A stretch of DNA of 64,000 bases. Origin: Roseburia intestinalis L1-82 (lineage in GTDB: Bacteria; Bacillota; Clostridia; Lachnospirales; Lachnospiraceae). Position numbers and translations under genes: made by a program. Of the stretch, positions 17,888 through 28,542 are shown piece by piece. The first letter of the stretch is position 1; each line of letters starts with the position of its first letter. The notes beneath the pieces are model-generated. The model made no database searches and had not been told where the DNA came from. It saw only the letters and a program-made list of their open reading frames with translations. The stretch covers positions 628,501 through 692,500 of the forward strand of contig NZ_LR027880.1 of the NCBI RefSeq assembly GCF_900537995.1, given 5' to 3'.

Positions 17888-20800
17888 ATGCCAAGAAATC
17901 ATGACATAAAAAAAGTTTTAGTAATTGGTTCCGGCCCGATCGTAATCGGACAGGCTGCAGAGTTTGACTATGCAGGTACACAGGCATGCCGCTCATTAAA
18001 AGAAGAAGGCGTTGAGGTTGTGCTGGTAAACTCAAACCCGGCGACGATCATGACAGATAAAGATATTGCAGATCAGGTTTACATTGAGCCGCTTACGGTA
18101 TCCGTCTTAGAGAAGATTATCGCAAAAGAAAAACCGGACAGCGTACTGCCGACTTTAGGTGGACAGGCCGGATTAAACCTCGGTATGGAATTAGAGGAAA
18201 AAGGCATACTTGAAAAATATAATGTCAGACTGATCGGTACAACAGCAGAGACGATTTTTAAAGCAGAGGACCGTCAGGCATTCAAAGATACCATGGAAAA
18301 GATCGGTGAGCCTTGTGCAGCATCCCAGGTCGTACACAACGTACAAGATGGTATCAAGTTTACCAATACCATTGGTTATCCGGTCGTACTTCGTCCGGCA
18401 TATACGCTTGGCGGAAGCGGTGGTGGTATCGCACATAACGAGACCGAGCTGGTTGAGATCTTAACAAACGGTCTGCGTCTTTCCCGTGTCGGAGAGGTAT
18501 TGGTAGAGCGTTGTATCGCAGGATGGAAAGAGATCGAGTATGAGGTAATGCGTGATGCGAACGGCAACTGTATCACCGTGTGTAACATGGAAAATATCGA
18601 TCCGGTCGGTGTACATACCGGTGATTCCATCGTTGTTGCACCTTCCCAGACACTTGGCGATAAGGAATACCAGATGCTCCGTACATCTGCATTAAATATT
18701 ATTTCCGAGTTAAATATCACCGGAGGATGTAACGTACAGTATGCATTGAATCCGGACAGCTTTGAGTACTGCGTCATCGAGGTTAACCCGCGTGTATCCC
18801 GTTCTTCTGCACTTGCATCCAAGGCAACCGGATATCCGATTGCAAAAGTTGCCGCAAAGATCGCATTGGGCTATACCTTAGACGAAATTAAAAATGCAAT
18901 TACCGGAAAAACTTACGCAAGTTTCGAGCCGATGCTTGACTATTGTGTTGTAAAGATTCCGAGACTTCCATTTGATAAATTCATCACGGCAAAGAGAACC
19001 CTGACCACACAGATGAAGGCAACCGGAGAGGTTATGAGTATCTGCAATAACTTTGAGGGTGCATTGATGAAAGCAATCCGTTCCTTAGAGCAGCATGTGG
19101 ACAGTTTAATGTCTTACGACTTTACCGGACTTTCCGATAAAGAGTTAGATGAGCAGCTGCATGTAGTGGATGACCGCCGTATCTGGGTGATCGCAGAGGC
19201 ACTGCGCAGAGGCGTAAGCTATGACAAGATCCATGAGATCACGAAGATCGACCGCTGGTTTATTGACAAACTTGCCATCCTGGTTGAGATGGAAAACCAG
19301 TTAAAGAATGAGCCTTTGACTGTAGAATTATTAAAAGAAGCAAAACGCATCGAGTTCCCGGACAGCGTTATTGCAAAACTGACCGGAAAGACCGAAAAAG
19401 AGATCCATGACATGCGTTATGAAAATGGTATCGTGGCAGCATTCAAGATGGTAGATACCTGTGCCGCAGAGTTTGAGGCATCCACACCGTACTACTATTC
19501 CGTATTCGGAAGCGAGAACGAAGCCATTGAGACAAATCCGAAGAAAAAAGTACTTGTACTTGGTTCCGGACCTATCCGTATCGGACAGGGTATCGAGTTT
19601 GATTACTGCTCCGTACACTGTACCTGGGCATTTGCAAAAGAGGGATGGGAGACCGTCATCATCAACAACAACCCGGAGACCGTTTCCACTGACTTTGATA
19701 TCGCAGACAAACTTTATTTTGAACCTTTAACACCGGAAGATGTAGAGAGCATCGTAAAACTGGAAAAACCGGATGGTGCTGTCGTACAGTTTGGTGGACA
19801 GACCGCGATCAAGTTAACCGAGAGCCTGATGAAGATGGGTGTTAAGATCCTTGGAACAAAAGCAGAGGATGTCGATGCGGCAGAGGACCGTGAGCTTTTC
19901 GATGAGATTCTGGAAAAAACACAGATTCCGAGAGCTGCAGGTGGAACTGTATATACCGCAGAGGAGGCAAAAGAAGTTGCAAACCGTCTCGGCTATCCGG
20001 TACTGGTAAGACCTTCCTATGTACTCGGTGGACAGGGTATGAAGATCGCATTCAACGATGATGAGATCGAGGAATTTATCGGCATCATCAATCGTATCGC
20101 ACAGGATCACCCGATTCTCGTAGATAAATATTTACAGGGAAAAGAAATCGAGGTCGATGCTGTATGTGACGGAACCGATATCTTAATTCCTGGTATCATG
20201 GAGCATATCGAACGTACCGGTGTACACTCCGGAGACAGTATTTCCGTATACCCGGCACCGACGATCAGTGACCATGTAAAAGAGACAATCGTTGAGTATA
20301 CGAAACGTCTGGCGCAGGCACTGCATGTCATCGGACTGATCAATATCCAGTTCATCGCTATGGACGAGCAGGTATATGTCATTGAGGTAAACCCGCGTTC
20401 TTCGAGAACCGTGCCATACATCAGCAAAGTAACCGGTATTCCGATCGTTGACCTTGCAACGAAAGTAATTATCGGTGATACTATCCGCGGACTTGGATAT
20501 GAGCCGGGACTTGCACCGACCGCAGATTACATTGCAATCAAGATGCCGGTATTCTCCTTCGAGAAACTGCGTGGCGCTGAGATCTCCTTAGGACCGGAGA
20601 TGAAATCAACCGGTGAGTGCCTTGGTATTGCAAAGACCTTCAACGAGGCTCTCTACAAAGCATTCCTCGGCGCAGGTGTGACTTTACCGAAATACAAACA
20701 GATGATCATGACCGTCAAAGATGCAGATAAGCCGGAAGCAGTCGGCGTTGCAAAACGTTTTGAGGCACTTGGCTACAAGATTTACGCAACCAGAAGTACC

Positions 20801-21094
20801 GCAAAATATTTACAGGAGCACGGCGTCAATGCACTTCGTGTCAACAAGATCTCCCAGGAGTCACCGAACGTTATGGACTTAATCTTAGGACATAAGATCG
20901 ACCTTGTCATCGACACACCGACACAGGGAAATGGTGATAAGACCAGAGACGGATTCCTGATCCGGAGAAATGCAATCGAGACAGGTGTTTACTGTATCAC
21001 AGCAATGGATACGGCAAATGCGTTGGCACGCAGCTTAGAGACTGCGACCGATGATCTGACACCGGTGGATATTGCGACCGTAAAGAACTTGTAG
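17888..21094 (+). CDS. carB: Carbamoyl-phosphate synthase large subunit
   Basis: This 1068-residue protein has two homologous ATP-grasp halves, each starting with a GSGPI.IGQ motif (near residues 14 and 560), an oligomerisation region between them and a C-terminal MGS-like allosteric domain (about 935-1060). It makes carbamoyl phosphate from ammonia, bicarbonate and two ATP. AGGAGG lies before the ATG. Its last codons and stop form the start of a tandem repeat described separately. Confidence 0.97.
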   Translation: MPRNHDIKKVLVIGSGPIVIGQAAEFDYAGTQACRSLKEEGVEVVLVNSNPATIMTDKDIADQVYIEPLTVSVLEKIIAKEKPDSVLPTLGGQAGLNLGMELEEKGILEKYNVRLIGTTAETIFKAEDRQAFKDTMEKIGEPCAASQVVHNVQDGIKFTNTIGYPVVLRPAYTLGGSGGGIAHNETELVEILTNGLRLSRVGEVLVERCIAGWKEIEYEVMRDANGNCITVCNMENIDPVGVHTGDSIVVAPSQTLGDKEYQMLRTSALNIISELNITGGCNVQYALNPDSFEYCVIEVNPRVSRSSALASKATGYPIAKVAAKIALGYTLDEIKNAITGKTYASFEPMLDYCVVKIPRLPFDKFITAKRTLTTQMKATGEVMSICNNFEGALMKAIRSLEQHVDSLMSYDFTGLSDKELDEQLHVVDDRRIWVIAEALRRGVSYDKIHEITKIDRWFIDKLAILVEMENQLKNEPLTVELLKEAKRIEFPDSVIAKLTGKTEKEIHDMRYENGIVAAFKMVDTCAAEFEASTPYYYSVFGSENEAIETNPKKKVLVLGSGPIRIGQGIEFDYCSVHCTWAFAKEGWETVIINNNPETVSTDFDIADKLYFEPLTPEDVESIVKLEKPDGAVVQFGGQTAIKLTESLMKMGVKILGTKAEDVDAAEDRELFDEILEKTQIPRAAGGTVYTAEEAKEVANRLGYPVLVRPSYVLGGQGMKIAFNDDEIEEFIGIINRIAQDHPILVDKYLQGKEIEVDAVCDGTDILIPGIMEHIERTGVHSGDSISVYPAPTISDHVKETIVEYTKRLAQALHVIGLINIQFIAMDEQVYVIEVNPRSSRTVPYISKVTGIPIVDLATKVIIGDTIRGLGYEPGLAPTADYIAIKMPVFSFEKLRGAEISLGPEMKSTGECLGIAKTFNEALYKAFLGAGVTLPKYKQMIMTVKDADKPEAVGVAKRFEALGYKIYATRSTAKYLQEHGVNALRVNKISQESPNVMDLILGHKIDLVIDTPTQGNGDKTRDGFLIRRNAIETGVYCITAMDTANALARSLETATDDLTPVDIATVKNL

Positions 21095-21170
21095 TTCTTT
21101 GAATTTATAATTCTTTGAACTTGTAGTTCTTTGGATTTATAATTCTTTAAACTTGTAGTTCTTTGAATCT
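21086..21170 (+). repeat. Imperfect 32-bp tandem repeat spanning the carB stop codon
   Basis: A 32-base unit made of two similar 16-base halves (AACTTGTAGTTCTTTG and AATTTATAATTCTTTG) is repeated about 2.5 times at 21086, 21118 and 21150. The first copy includes the last carB codons and its TAG stop. It looks like slippage expansion of the gene's 3' end. Confidence 0.85.
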
Positions 21171-21184
21171 TATAATATAGAAAA

Positions 21185-21219
21185 GACAGCACAAATCCAA
21201 AAGGAGGCGTGCTGTTTTT
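21185..21219 (+). terminator. Terminator downstream of carB
   Basis: ACAGCAC (21186) pairs with GTGCTGT (21209) and is followed by a T-run. It is the first of two terminators between carB and the convergent gene. Confidence 0.75.
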
Positions 21220-21253
21220 GCTTTTGCGGAATATGGATATTGGCGACAACATG

Positions 21254-21301
21254 AAAAAACGACATGAAAGCAGTTAAGAAATTGCTTTCATGTCGTTTTT
21301 T
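21254..21301. terminator. Bidirectional terminator between convergent genes
   Basis: A perfect 19-bp stem, from AAAAAACGACATGAAAGCA at 21254 to its complement ending in TTTTTT at 21301, has an 11-base loop. The A-run and T-run at its two sides let it end transcripts from carB and from the minus-strand HD gene. Confidence 0.9.
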
Positions 21302-21348
21302 ATATCGCCGGAATATCCACTCCAACATATAGAAAAAAGTCGCGCGGA

Positions 21349-22644
21349 TTAACGGAGTTTCATTTTTTTGCGCGGTTTCTTTTGGGCCAGTGGTTTTTCT
21401 GTGCCCAAAGCATCCTGCGGGATCACAGATGCACTACTCATTAAGGCGCTTGCCGCTTTTTGTTCCAGTTTACTTTGATTGTGCTGTGCAATCTGAAGCT
21501 TGACCTTGCGGAAACGGTCTGCCGTTTCTTTGATGTAGGCATCGGAAACAAAATGCTTTACAGAATCTTTATCCAATGCGATACGGTTGTCCATGGTTTT
21601 CATGATATCTGTGATCTTTAAAGATTTGTTGATCACCGGGTCACTTAAATCGTATATCATGTTTGTGGAAAACTTCAGTACCATCGGATGAAGAAAATCA
21701 GCCGGATTCTCTGCAAGCACAAGGGCTTTTTCGCCATCGGAAAGATCTACACATGCACCGGTAGGAAGAATATGGATACATTCTGCTAAAGCGGAAAGTA
21801 CGAGCGGATTGTAGGTGGCTTTATCCTTTTTCAGACGTCCCATGGCAGCAATTTCTGAAATTGGCGGTTTGTTAATGTTCATTGCGGTCAGATGGTCAAA
21901 TTCGTCCGCTACTGCTAAAATATCGACGAGAAGACGGATATTGTCTGCCGGTTCTTTGACTTTTAAAGTACGGCTGTTTTTAAAAATGATCTGCTGGATA
22001 ATATCAAGCGTATGTACCGGGAATTTATAATCACCACGGTCCGGGCGGAGTGTTTCATAACCGCGCTCTAAGTTGAGCTGGATAAAATCCTTATCTGCTG
22101 TTGTAAGGTCATCCCCTTTGTCTAACACTGTCTGTGGTACATACAGATAACCAAAATCGTAGAGAAGCGCAGCTGTGATAAGGGCTGTCTGTTCTGCAGC
22201 AGGCAGATGCATCTGATTTGTGATCATCGCACAGAGAATGCCGACACTGATGGAATGTTTGTAAACAAAATCTGCAGAACTTCGCAGGTTTTGTGCAAAA
22301 TTTAATTTGTGATCAAGACTGCCGTAATGTGTCTGGATGTCTCTGACGAGATCGCTCAGCGAAACAGGTGCCTGATTGGCCTGCAGACGATCCATATTTT
22401 CTTTTAATTTAAAAACATATATAGTCTGGAACTGTTCGAATTCAAGATCCTCTCTGGAAAGAGGCGGTACCGGCTCTGCCGGCTCAAGAATAAAAATACC
22501 GATCAGACCAAAGTTTTCGATACTGTTAATACCCTGCATGGTTAAAAGTGTGTCTCTTTCATAAAGAAGAACACCCATCTTATTGTAGATTGGTTTTGCA
22601 AGTCTCATGCCGGGTTTTAAATCTGCTGTTTTTACAAATTGCAT
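21349..22644 (-). CDS. HD-GYP-like protein lacking the metal-binding motifs
   Basis: The 431-residue protein has an N-terminal domain common in HD-GYP proteins (LKPGMRLAKPIYN) and a C-terminal region that aligns in outline with HD-GYP phosphodiesterases: KHSISVGIL, then LLYDFGYLYVP, then ILAVADEFDHLT. The HD pair reads YD, the GK pair reads GY, and the HHE/GYP segment is not recognisable. It is therefore probably inactive against cyclic di-GMP and may act as a binding or scaffold protein. It stands alone on the minus strand with its own terminator. Confidence 0.7.
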   Translation of the reverse strand: MQFVKTADLKPGMRLAKPIYNKMGVLLYERDTLLTMQGINSIENFGLIGIFILEPAEPVPPLSREDLEFEQFQTIYVFKLKENMDRLQANQAPVSLSDLVRDIQTHYGSLDHKLNFAQNLRSSADFVYKHSISVGILCAMITNQMHLPAAEQTALITAALLYDFGYLYVPQTVLDKGDDLTTADKDFIQLNLERGYETLRPDRGDYKFPVHTLDIIQQIIFKNSRTLKVKEPADNIRLLVDILAVADEFDHLTAMNINKPPISEIAAMGRLKKDKATYNPLVLSALAECIHILPTGACVDLSDGEKALVLAENPADFLHPMVLKFSTNMIYDLSDPVINKSLKITDIMKTMDNRIALDKDSVKHFVSDAYIKETADRFRKVKLQIAQHNQSKLEQKAASALMSSASVIPQDALGTEKPLAQKKPRKKMKLR

Positions 22645-22766
22645 AGGTAAATCCTCCCCCTGTGATGATTATCAGGCTCTTTTTATACCATATCCAGACA
22701 TCAGATGCCTGAATATTCCCCCAATAATGGTATGTGAAAAAATTAATATTCATATTGTGCTTTACA

Positions 22767-22775
22767 TGCTATAAT
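22767..22775 (+). promoter_or_regulatory. Extended -10 promoter for the SleB-like gene
   Basis: TGCTATAAT gives a TGn-extended consensus -10 about 80 bases before the start; no strong -35 is seen, which fits an extended -10 promoter. Confidence 0.55.
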
Positions 22776-22854
22776 ACCATATTAATAGAAGAAATACAAT
22801 GAACGAAAAATACAACAGTAGCAGAAAGCTTACTGTTCAGCCGAAAGGAACAGC

Positions 22855-24009
22855 ATGAGACACAATTTTTTGAGAAGAATCCTGGGAGGAATACTGACCG
22901 GCTGCATACTTGTTACGGCAACTGTCCATGCAGGAACGACACAGAAAGATATTGATAAGGCAAAAGACCAGATCACAGACCTTAAAAAACAGAAAGAAGA
23001 TGCGAAAGATCAGGTGGACAGCCTGACCAATGAAAAACAGGGATTGGAGAGCGACCTTAGCGGACTGAACGGACAGTTAAATACGATCACTTCTGATATG
23101 AACCAGTTAGAGCAGCAGGCAGCGCAGAAAGAAGACGAGATCAATACGGCGGCGGAAGATCTGAAACGTTCCGAGGAACGATCTGCAGAACAGTATGAAG
23201 ATATGAAAGTGCGCATTCAGTATATTTATGAAAATGGCAATCAGTCTGTATGGGACATGCTTATTCATGTGTCCTCCATCGCAGAATTTTTAAATCAGGC
23301 GGAATATACAAGTGCAATCAATCAGTATGACAGAAATATGCTTACGGCATATCAGGAGCTCACGGAGCAGATCAAAAAACAGAAAAAGGAACTCGAGGAG
23401 CAGAAGGAAGAACTGACTGTATTACAGCAGGAAAAACAGAAAGAGCAGGAAAAAGTCAACAGCCTGATCGAGGATACGCAGAAGAAGATACAGGAATCCA
23501 GCGAGAAAATTGAAGATGCACAGTCCGATGTGGAATCGATCGATGCAAAGATCGAGAAAATGATCGAATACGAAAAGCAGCTTGAGATACAGAAGGCAAA
23601 AGAGGATGCTGCGCGCCTTGCAGCCATCAAAAAGCAGGAACAGGAAAACAGGTCGAATGTGACATACGCACCGGCACAGAGCGATGCGTATCTGTTAGCT
23701 GCCATCATCCAGTGTGAGGCATGGGGCGAGCCATATGATGGAAAACTTGCGGTGGGCAGCGTGATCATGAACCGTGTCAGAAGCTCCTATTTTCCGAATA
23801 CGGTTTCCGGTGTGATTTATCAGGGAGGGCAGTTCTCTCCGGTTGCCAGCGGTCGTCTTGCATACCGTCTGGAGCAGGGAGTCGCTTCCGATTGTATGAG
23901 TGCGGCACAGGCGGTTCTGGGTGGAACGAGCACAACAAATTGTCTGTATTTTCGTGTGAATAACGGCATTATAGAAGGAACAGTTATAGGTAATCATGTG
24001 TTTTATTAA
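22855..24009 (+). CDS. Coiled-coil cell-wall hydrolase with SleB/CwlJ domain
   Basis: A signal peptide (about 1-26) is followed by a PcsB-like N-terminal coiled coil (about 30-255) and a SleB-type hydrolase domain (about 278-384, AAIIQCEAWGEPYDGKLAVG; the catalytic Glu is probably the one in QCEAWGE). The coiled-coil half resembles that of the PcsB-like protein at 4591, including QYxDMKVRIQ(F/Y) and FLN(S/Q)AEY segments. SleB domains are spore-cortex lytic or vegetative lytic transglycosylase-like enzymes. It may be another hydrolase controlled through FtsEX-like contacts. Confidence 0.85.
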   Translation: MRHNFLRRILGGILTGCILVTATVHAGTTQKDIDKAKDQITDLKKQKEDAKDQVDSLTNEKQGLESDLSGLNGQLNTITSDMNQLEQQAAQKEDEINTAAEDLKRSEERSAEQYEDMKVRIQYIYENGNQSVWDMLIHVSSIAEFLNQAEYTSAINQYDRNMLTAYQELTEQIKKQKKELEEQKEELTVLQQEKQKEQEKVNSLIEDTQKKIQESSEKIEDAQSDVESIDAKIEKMIEYEKQLEIQKAKEDAARLAAIKKQEQENRSNVTYAPAQSDAYLLAAIIQCEAWGEPYDGKLAVGSVIMNRVRSSYFPNTVSGVIYQGGQFSPVASGRLAYRLEQGVASDCMSAAQAVLGGTSTTNCLYFRVNNGIIEGTVIGNHVFY

Positions 24010-24109
24010 ACAAAATGATAAAATGATAAAAATTTAACAAAAAACCCCGCAAAATGGAGCAAAAAGGAAGTAAAAAATTGTTTACAAAGATGAAAAATAA
24101 AGAAAGCTA

Positions 24110-24138
24110 TTGCAATTAATTGTGAAATATGTTAGCAT
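24110..24138 (+). promoter_or_regulatory. Possible promoter of the butyrate operon
   Basis: The 345 bases between the hydrolase gene and thl are very AT-rich and hold no convincing gene. TTGCAA at 24110, a 17-base spacer and TAGCAT at 24133 form a moderate promoter, leaving a leader of about 200 bases that contains the Rex-like site. Confidence 0.35.
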
Positions 24139-24254
24139 AAGAAAGTACAAGAAATGCAGAAAAATAGCTGATTACATAGCAAATAAGCTTTTTAAAATGA
24201 AAGAAAAAAAGATAAATTTCAACCGAAAGTTTGAATTTATTTTTTTAAAAAAGA

Positions 24255-24272
24255 TTGTTAAAAAATTAACAG
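24255..24272. promoter_or_regulatory. Rex-like operator in the thl leader
   Basis: TTGTTAAAAAATTAACAG matches the 18-base Rex consensus TTGTTAA-N4-TTAACAA at every fixed position except the last. Rex is the NADH/NAD-sensing repressor known to control butyrate and fermentation genes in many Clostridia. The site lies about 83 bases before the thl start, so it would act on a nearby promoter or as a roadblock. Confidence 0.65.
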
Positions 24273-24354
24273 CATTTTTCGGCAACTTTAAAGAGAAAGA
24301 AACAAATTCTCTGCAAAAGCAGAGCTTTGTGTTAAATTGAAAGGAGAATTCAAA

Positions 24355-25536
24355 ATGGCAAAGAAAGTAGTTTTAGCAGGTGCCTGCCGTACCGCAATCG
24401 GTAAAATGGGTGGAGCATTAAGCAATACTCCAGCAGCAGACTTAGGTGCAATCGTTATCAAAGAGGCTTTAAGAAGAGCAAACGTTAAACCGGAGATGGT
24501 TGACGAGGTAAAAATGGGTTGTGTAATCCAGGCAGCTCAGGGACAGAACGTTGCACGTCAGGCAGCAATCAAAGCAGGACTGCCAATCGAAGTTCCGGCA
24601 ATCACAATCAACGTTGTTTGTGGTTCTGGTTTAAAATGTGTCAATGATGCAGCTACCATGATCATGGCAGGTGAAGCTGATATCGTTGTTGCAGGTGGTA
24701 TGGAAAACATGTCTATGGCACCATATGCTATGACAAAAGCTCGTTTTGGATATCGTATGAACAATGCAACGATCATCGATACAATGGTAAATGATGCATT
24801 AACAGATGCATTCAACCACTATCATATGATGATCACTGCAGAGAACGTATGTGATAAATATGGCATTACAAGAGAAGAACTTGACGAGTTCTCAGCAAAC
24901 AGCCAGCAGAAATGTGAAAAAGCAATCGCTGAAGGCAAATTTGATGATGAGATCGTTCCGGTTCCTGTTAAAGTGAAAAAAGAGATCGTTGATTTCGTGA
25001 AAGATGAGGGACCACGTGCCGGTACAACTGCTGAGTCTTTAGCAAAATTAAAATGCTGCTCTGGTAAAGAGGGCGGACTTGTTACAGCAGGTAACGCTTC
25101 CGGTATCAACGATGGTGCAGCAGCAATCGTTGTTATGAGCGAAGAGAAAGCAAAAGAACTTGGTGTTACACCAATGGCTACATGGGTAGCAGGTGCTCTT
25201 GGCGGAGTTGAGCCTGAAATCATGGGTGTTGGACCTGTTGCTTCTACAAGAAAAGTATTAGCAAAAACTGGTTTATCTATTGATGATATGGACTTAATCG
25301 AAGCAAACGAAGCATTCGCAGCTCAGTCTATCGCAGTAGCAAGAGATCTGAAATTCGATATGTCAAAAGTAAACGTAAACGGTGGTGCAATCGCATTAGG
25401 ACACCCGGTAGGTGCTTCCGGATGCCGTATCCTTGTTACATTACTGCATGAGATGCAGAAGAGAGACGCTAAGAGAGGTCTTGCTACACTTTGCATCGGC
25501 GGTGGTATGGGATGCTCTACAATCGTTGAGAGATAA
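24355..25536 (+). CDS. thl: Acetyl-CoA acetyltransferase (thiolase)
   Basis: The enzyme condenses two acetyl-CoA to acetoacetyl-CoA, the first step of butyrate synthesis. The 393 residues contain the nucleophile Cys in VCGSGLKC (about 88), the His in [14 protein letters not shown] (about 349) and the second Cys in CIGGGMGCS (about 379). The ATG at 24355 follows AAGGAG by eight bases. Codon use is strongly biased, as expected for a highly expressed gene. Confidence 0.97.
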   Translation: MAKKVVLAGACRTAIGKMGGALSNTPAADLGAIVIKEALRRANVKPEMVDEVKMGCVIQAAQGQNVARQAAIKAGLPIEVPAITINVVCGSGLKCVNDAATMIMAGEADIVVAGGMENMSMAPYAMTKARFGYRMNNATIIDTMVNDALTDAFNHYHMMITAENVCDKYGITREELDEFSANSQQKCEKAIAEGKFDDEIVPVPVKVKKEIVDFVKDEGPRAGTTAESLAKLKCCSGKEGGLVTAGNASGINDGAAAIVVMSEEKAKELGVTPMATWVAGALGGVEPEIMGVGPVASTRKVLAKTGLSIDDMDLIEANEAFAAQSIAVARDLKFDMSKVNVNGGAIALGHPVGASGCRILVTLLHEMQKRDAKRGLATLCIGGGMGCSTIVER

Positions 25537-25550
25537 TAGTTTTTTATAGT

Positions 25551-25586
25551 AATTCCCGGGGAATGACTTCCCGGGGATTGCATTTT
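25551..25586 (+). terminator. Intercistronic hairpin between thl and hbd
   Basis: Two CCCGGGG-containing arms on either side of AATGAC pair into a GC-rich hairpin followed by GCATTTTT. It could partly terminate transcription or stabilise the thl message, which would allow thl and the downstream genes to be expressed at different levels. Confidence 0.6.
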
Positions 25587-25629
25587 TCAAACATACAGTT
25601 AACATAATTATTTTCAGGAGGTAACCGAA

Positions 25630-26502
25630 ATGAAGGTTGGCGTTATTGGTGCAGGAACTATGGGACAGGGCATTGCAAAAGCATTTGCTCAGGTAGAAGG
25701 ATATGAAGTAGCACTTTGCGATATCAAGCAGGAGTGGGCTGAAGGCGGAAAAGAGAAAATCAAAAAAGGTTATGCAAGATTAGTAGAAAAAGGAAAAATG
25801 ACACAGGAAGCTGTTGATGGCATCCTTGCAAAAATCACTCCAGGTTTAAAAGAAGACCTTTGCAAAGACTGTGATCTGATCGTAGAGGCAGCTTTCGAGA
25901 ACATGGAAGTAAAGAAAACTACTTTCAAAGAATTAGACGAGATCGCAAAACCAGATTGTATCTTCGCTTCTAACACATCCAGTCTTTCCATCACAGAGAT
26001 CGGAAACGGATTAAACCGTCCAATGGTTGGTATGCATTTCTTCAATCCGGCAGACCGTATGAAACTGATCGAGGTTATCGCTGGTGTGAATACTCCGGAT
26101 GAAACTGTTTCCGCTATTAAGAAAATTTCTGAAGAGATCGGAAAAACTCCGGTACAGGTTAATGAGGCTGCTGGTTTCGTTGTAAACCGTATCTTAATCC
26201 CAATGATCAACGAAGCTGCATTCATCAAAATGGAAGGTGTTTCCGATATCGCTGGTATCGATGCAGCTATGAAACTTGGTGCTAACCACCCAATGGGACC
26301 GTTAGAGTTAGGTGATTTCATCGGTCTTGATATCTGCCTTGCTATCATGGATGTACTTTACAAAGAGACAGGCGACAGCAAATATCGTGCATGCCCACTG
26401 ATCCGTAAGATGGTTCGTGGTGGTAACCTTGGAGCAAAGAGCGGCAAGGGATTCTATGTATACAATGCTGATCGTACAAAGACTCCGGTCGATGCTCAGT
26501 AA
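25630..26502 (+). CDS. hbd: 3-hydroxybutyryl-CoA dehydrogenase
   Basis: It reduces acetoacetyl-CoA to 3-hydroxybutyryl-CoA. The NAD-binding motif GAGTMGQGIA is at residue 7, and the family signature FFNPADRMKLIEVI with the catalytic His just before it (GMHFFNP) and the C-terminal GxKSGKGFYVY are present. The length of 290 is normal. An AGGAGG precedes the ATG. A crotonase gene, which often sits beside hbd, is absent from this cluster. Confidence 0.96.
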   Translation: MKVGVIGAGTMGQGIAKAFAQVEGYEVALCDIKQEWAEGGKEKIKKGYARLVEKGKMTQEAVDGILAKITPGLKEDLCKDCDLIVEAAFENMEVKKTTFKELDEIAKPDCIFASNTSSLSITEIGNGLNRPMVGMHFFNPADRMKLIEVIAGVNTPDETVSAIKKISEEIGKTPVQVNEAAGFVVNRILIPMINEAAFIKMEGVSDIAGIDAAMKLGANHPMGPLELGDFIGLDICLAIMDVLYKETGDSKYRACPLIRKMVRGGNLGAKSGKGFYVYNADRTKTPVDAQ

Positions 26503-26531
26503 AATAAATATTTATGGAGGAAAATTAGATC

Positions 26532-27686
26532 ATGGATTTCACTTTAGACAAGAAACATGAAATGGCGCGTTCCTTATTCAAGGAATTTGCTGAAACAGAA
26601 GTAAAACCGCTTGCACAGGAAACAGATGAGACAGAAGCTTTCCCGGCAGAAACGGTTAAGAAAATGCAGAAATACGGATTCATGGGAATCCCGGTTCCGA
26701 AAGAATATGGTGGACAGGGTTGTGATCCTCTTACATACGTTATGTGCGTAGAAGAGTTATCTAAAGTTTGCGCAACCACAGGTGTTGTTGTATCTGCACA
26801 TACATCTCTCTGCATCGATCCGATCATGACATATGGTACAGAAGAGCAGAAACAGAAATATGTAAAACCACTTGCAACAGGCGAGAAGTTAGGTGCATTC
26901 GCATTAACTGAGCCGGGTGCTGGTACTGATGCACAGGGTGCACAGACAAAAGCTGTTTTAGATGGTGACGAGTGGGTATTAAATGGATCAAAATGCTTCA
27001 TTACCAATGGTAAAGTTGCAGATGTTTATATTGTAATCGCTATCACAAGCATCACAGAGGACAAGAGAGGCAGAAAGAAGAAAAACTTCTCTGCATTTAT
27101 CGTAGATAAGGGAGCTCCTGGTTTCTCATTCGGAACAAAAGAGAAGAAGATGGGTATCCGTGGATCATCTACTTATGAGCTGATCTTCGAAGACTGCAGA
27201 ATCCCGAAAGAGAATCTGTTAGGACCGGAAGGAAAAGGTTTCCCGATCGCAATGCACACACTTGATGGTGGACGTATCGGTATTGCTGCTCAGGCACTTG
27301 GTATCGCTGAGGGCGCATTAGACAGAGCTATCGCTTATACAAAAGAGAGAAAACAGTTTGGACGTTCAATCGCACAGCAGCAGAATACACAGTTCAAACT
27401 TGCTGATATGGCTGCAAGAATCGAAGCTGCACAGCTTTTAGTTTACAAAGCTGCAATGGCAAAAGCTACTCAGAAAGTATATTCTGTAGAAGCTGCAAAA
27501 GCGAAATTATTCGCAGCAGAGACTGCAATGGCTGTTACAACTGAGGTTGTTCAGTTATTCGGTGGATACGGATATATCAGAGAGTACGATGTAGAGCGTA
27601 TGATGCGTGATGCTAAGATCACTGAGATCTACGAGGGTACAAGCGAAGTCCAGCGTATGGTAATCTCCGGTGCACTGTTAAAGTAA
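26532..27686 (+). CDS. bcd: Butyryl-CoA dehydrogenase
   Basis: This acyl-CoA dehydrogenase reduces crotonyl-CoA to butyryl-CoA, and with EtfAB it can bifurcate electrons to ferredoxin. The acyl-CoA dehydrogenase signatures are present ([16 protein letters not shown] near residue 120 and [20 protein letters not shown] near residue 338), with the catalytic Glu in [13 protein letters not shown]. The 384-residue length is typical. It sits between hbd and etfB in one operon. Confidence 0.96.
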   Translation: MDFTLDKKHEMARSLFKEFAETEVKPLAQETDETEAFPAETVKKMQKYGFMGIPVPKEYGGQGCDPLTYVMCVEELSKVCATTGVVVSAHTSLCIDPIMTYGTEEQKQKYVKPLATGEKLGAFALTEPGAGTDAQGAQTKAVLDGDEWVLNGSKCFITNGKVADVYIVIAITSITEDKRGRKKKNFSAFIVDKGAPGFSFGTKEKKMGIRGSSTYELIFEDCRIPKENLLGPEGKGFPIAMHTLDGGRIGIAAQALGIAEGALDRAIAYTKERKQFGRSIAQQQNTQFKLADMAARIEAAQLLVYKAAMAKATQKVYSVEAAKAKLFAAETAMAVTTEVVQLFGGYGYIREYDVERMMRDAKITEIYEGTSEVQRMVISGALLK

Positions 27687-27742
27687 TTTCGAATCAATCC
27701 GCGTAAAATTTAAACATATAAAACATAAGGAGTGAAAAATAC

Positions 27743-28525
27743 ATGAATATCGTAGTATGTATTAAACAGGTTCCTGATACAAAGGGCGGCGTTAAGTTCA
27801 ACCCGGATGGAACGCTTGACAGAGCAGCAATGCTTGCTATCATGAACCCAGATGATAAAGCTGGTCTTGAAGCAGCACTTAGAATCAAAGATGAGACAGG
27901 AGCAAAAGTTACAGTTCTTACCATGGGACTTCCAAAGGCTGATGCAGTTCTTCGTGAAGCATTAGCAATGGGTGCTGATGAAGCAGTTCTTGTAACAGAC
28001 CGCGTATTAGGTGGAGCTGATACATGGGCAACATCTACCACAATCGCTGGTGCACTTCGTAACTTAGACTATGACCTGATCATCACAGGACGTCAGGCTA
28101 TCGATGGTGATACTGCACAGGTTGGTCCTCAGATCGCTGAGCATCTTGGACTTCCGGTTATCTCTTACGCAGCAGACATCAAAGTAGAGGGTGATTCTGT
28201 TGTTGTAAAACGTCAGTACGAAGACAGATATCATGAGTTAAAAGCAAAAATGCCTTGTCTGGTAACTGCTCTTTCTGAATTAAATGAGCCGCGTTACATG
28301 ACACCGGGCGGAATCTTCGATGCATTTGACAAAGAAGTAACCGTTTGGGGCAGAGCAGACTTAAAGGATGTTGACGATTCTGATCTTGGTTTAAAGGGAT
28401 CTCCTACTAAGATTGCAAAAGCATCTGATAAAGTTGCAAAGGGTGCTGGTGAGAAAGTAAACCTTGATCCGGCAGAATCCGTAGCATATTTGATCGGTAA
28501 ATTCAAAGAGAAACACATTATCTAA
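27743..28525 (+). CDS. etfB: Electron transfer flavoprotein beta subunit
   Basis: The 260-residue protein starts MNIVVCIKQVPDT, the standard EtfB opening, and has the GRQAIDGDTAQVGPQIAE signature near residue 113. It binds the second flavin or AMP and works with EtfA to feed electrons to or from butyryl-CoA dehydrogenase. The gene is 14 bases before etfA. Confidence 0.96.
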   Translation: MNIVVCIKQVPDTKGGVKFNPDGTLDRAAMLAIMNPDDKAGLEAALRIKDETGAKVTVLTMGLPKADAVLREALAMGADEAVLVTDRVLGGADTWATSTTIAGALRNLDYDLIITGRQAIDGDTAQVGPQIAEHLGLPVISYAADIKVEGDSVVVKRQYEDRYHELKAKMPCLVTALSELNEPRYMTPGGIFDAFDKEVTVWGRADLKDVDDSDLGLKGSPTKIAKASDKVAKGAGEKVNLDPAESVAYLIGKFKEKHII

Positions 28526-28542
28526 TAAAAAAAGGAAAAGTG

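Noticed and set aside
24110..24340. 76-codon open frame before thl
   Set aside because: Lys/Phe/Ile-rich composition reflects AT-rich DNA, no ribosome site precedes it, and it overlaps the Rex-like site and the leader.
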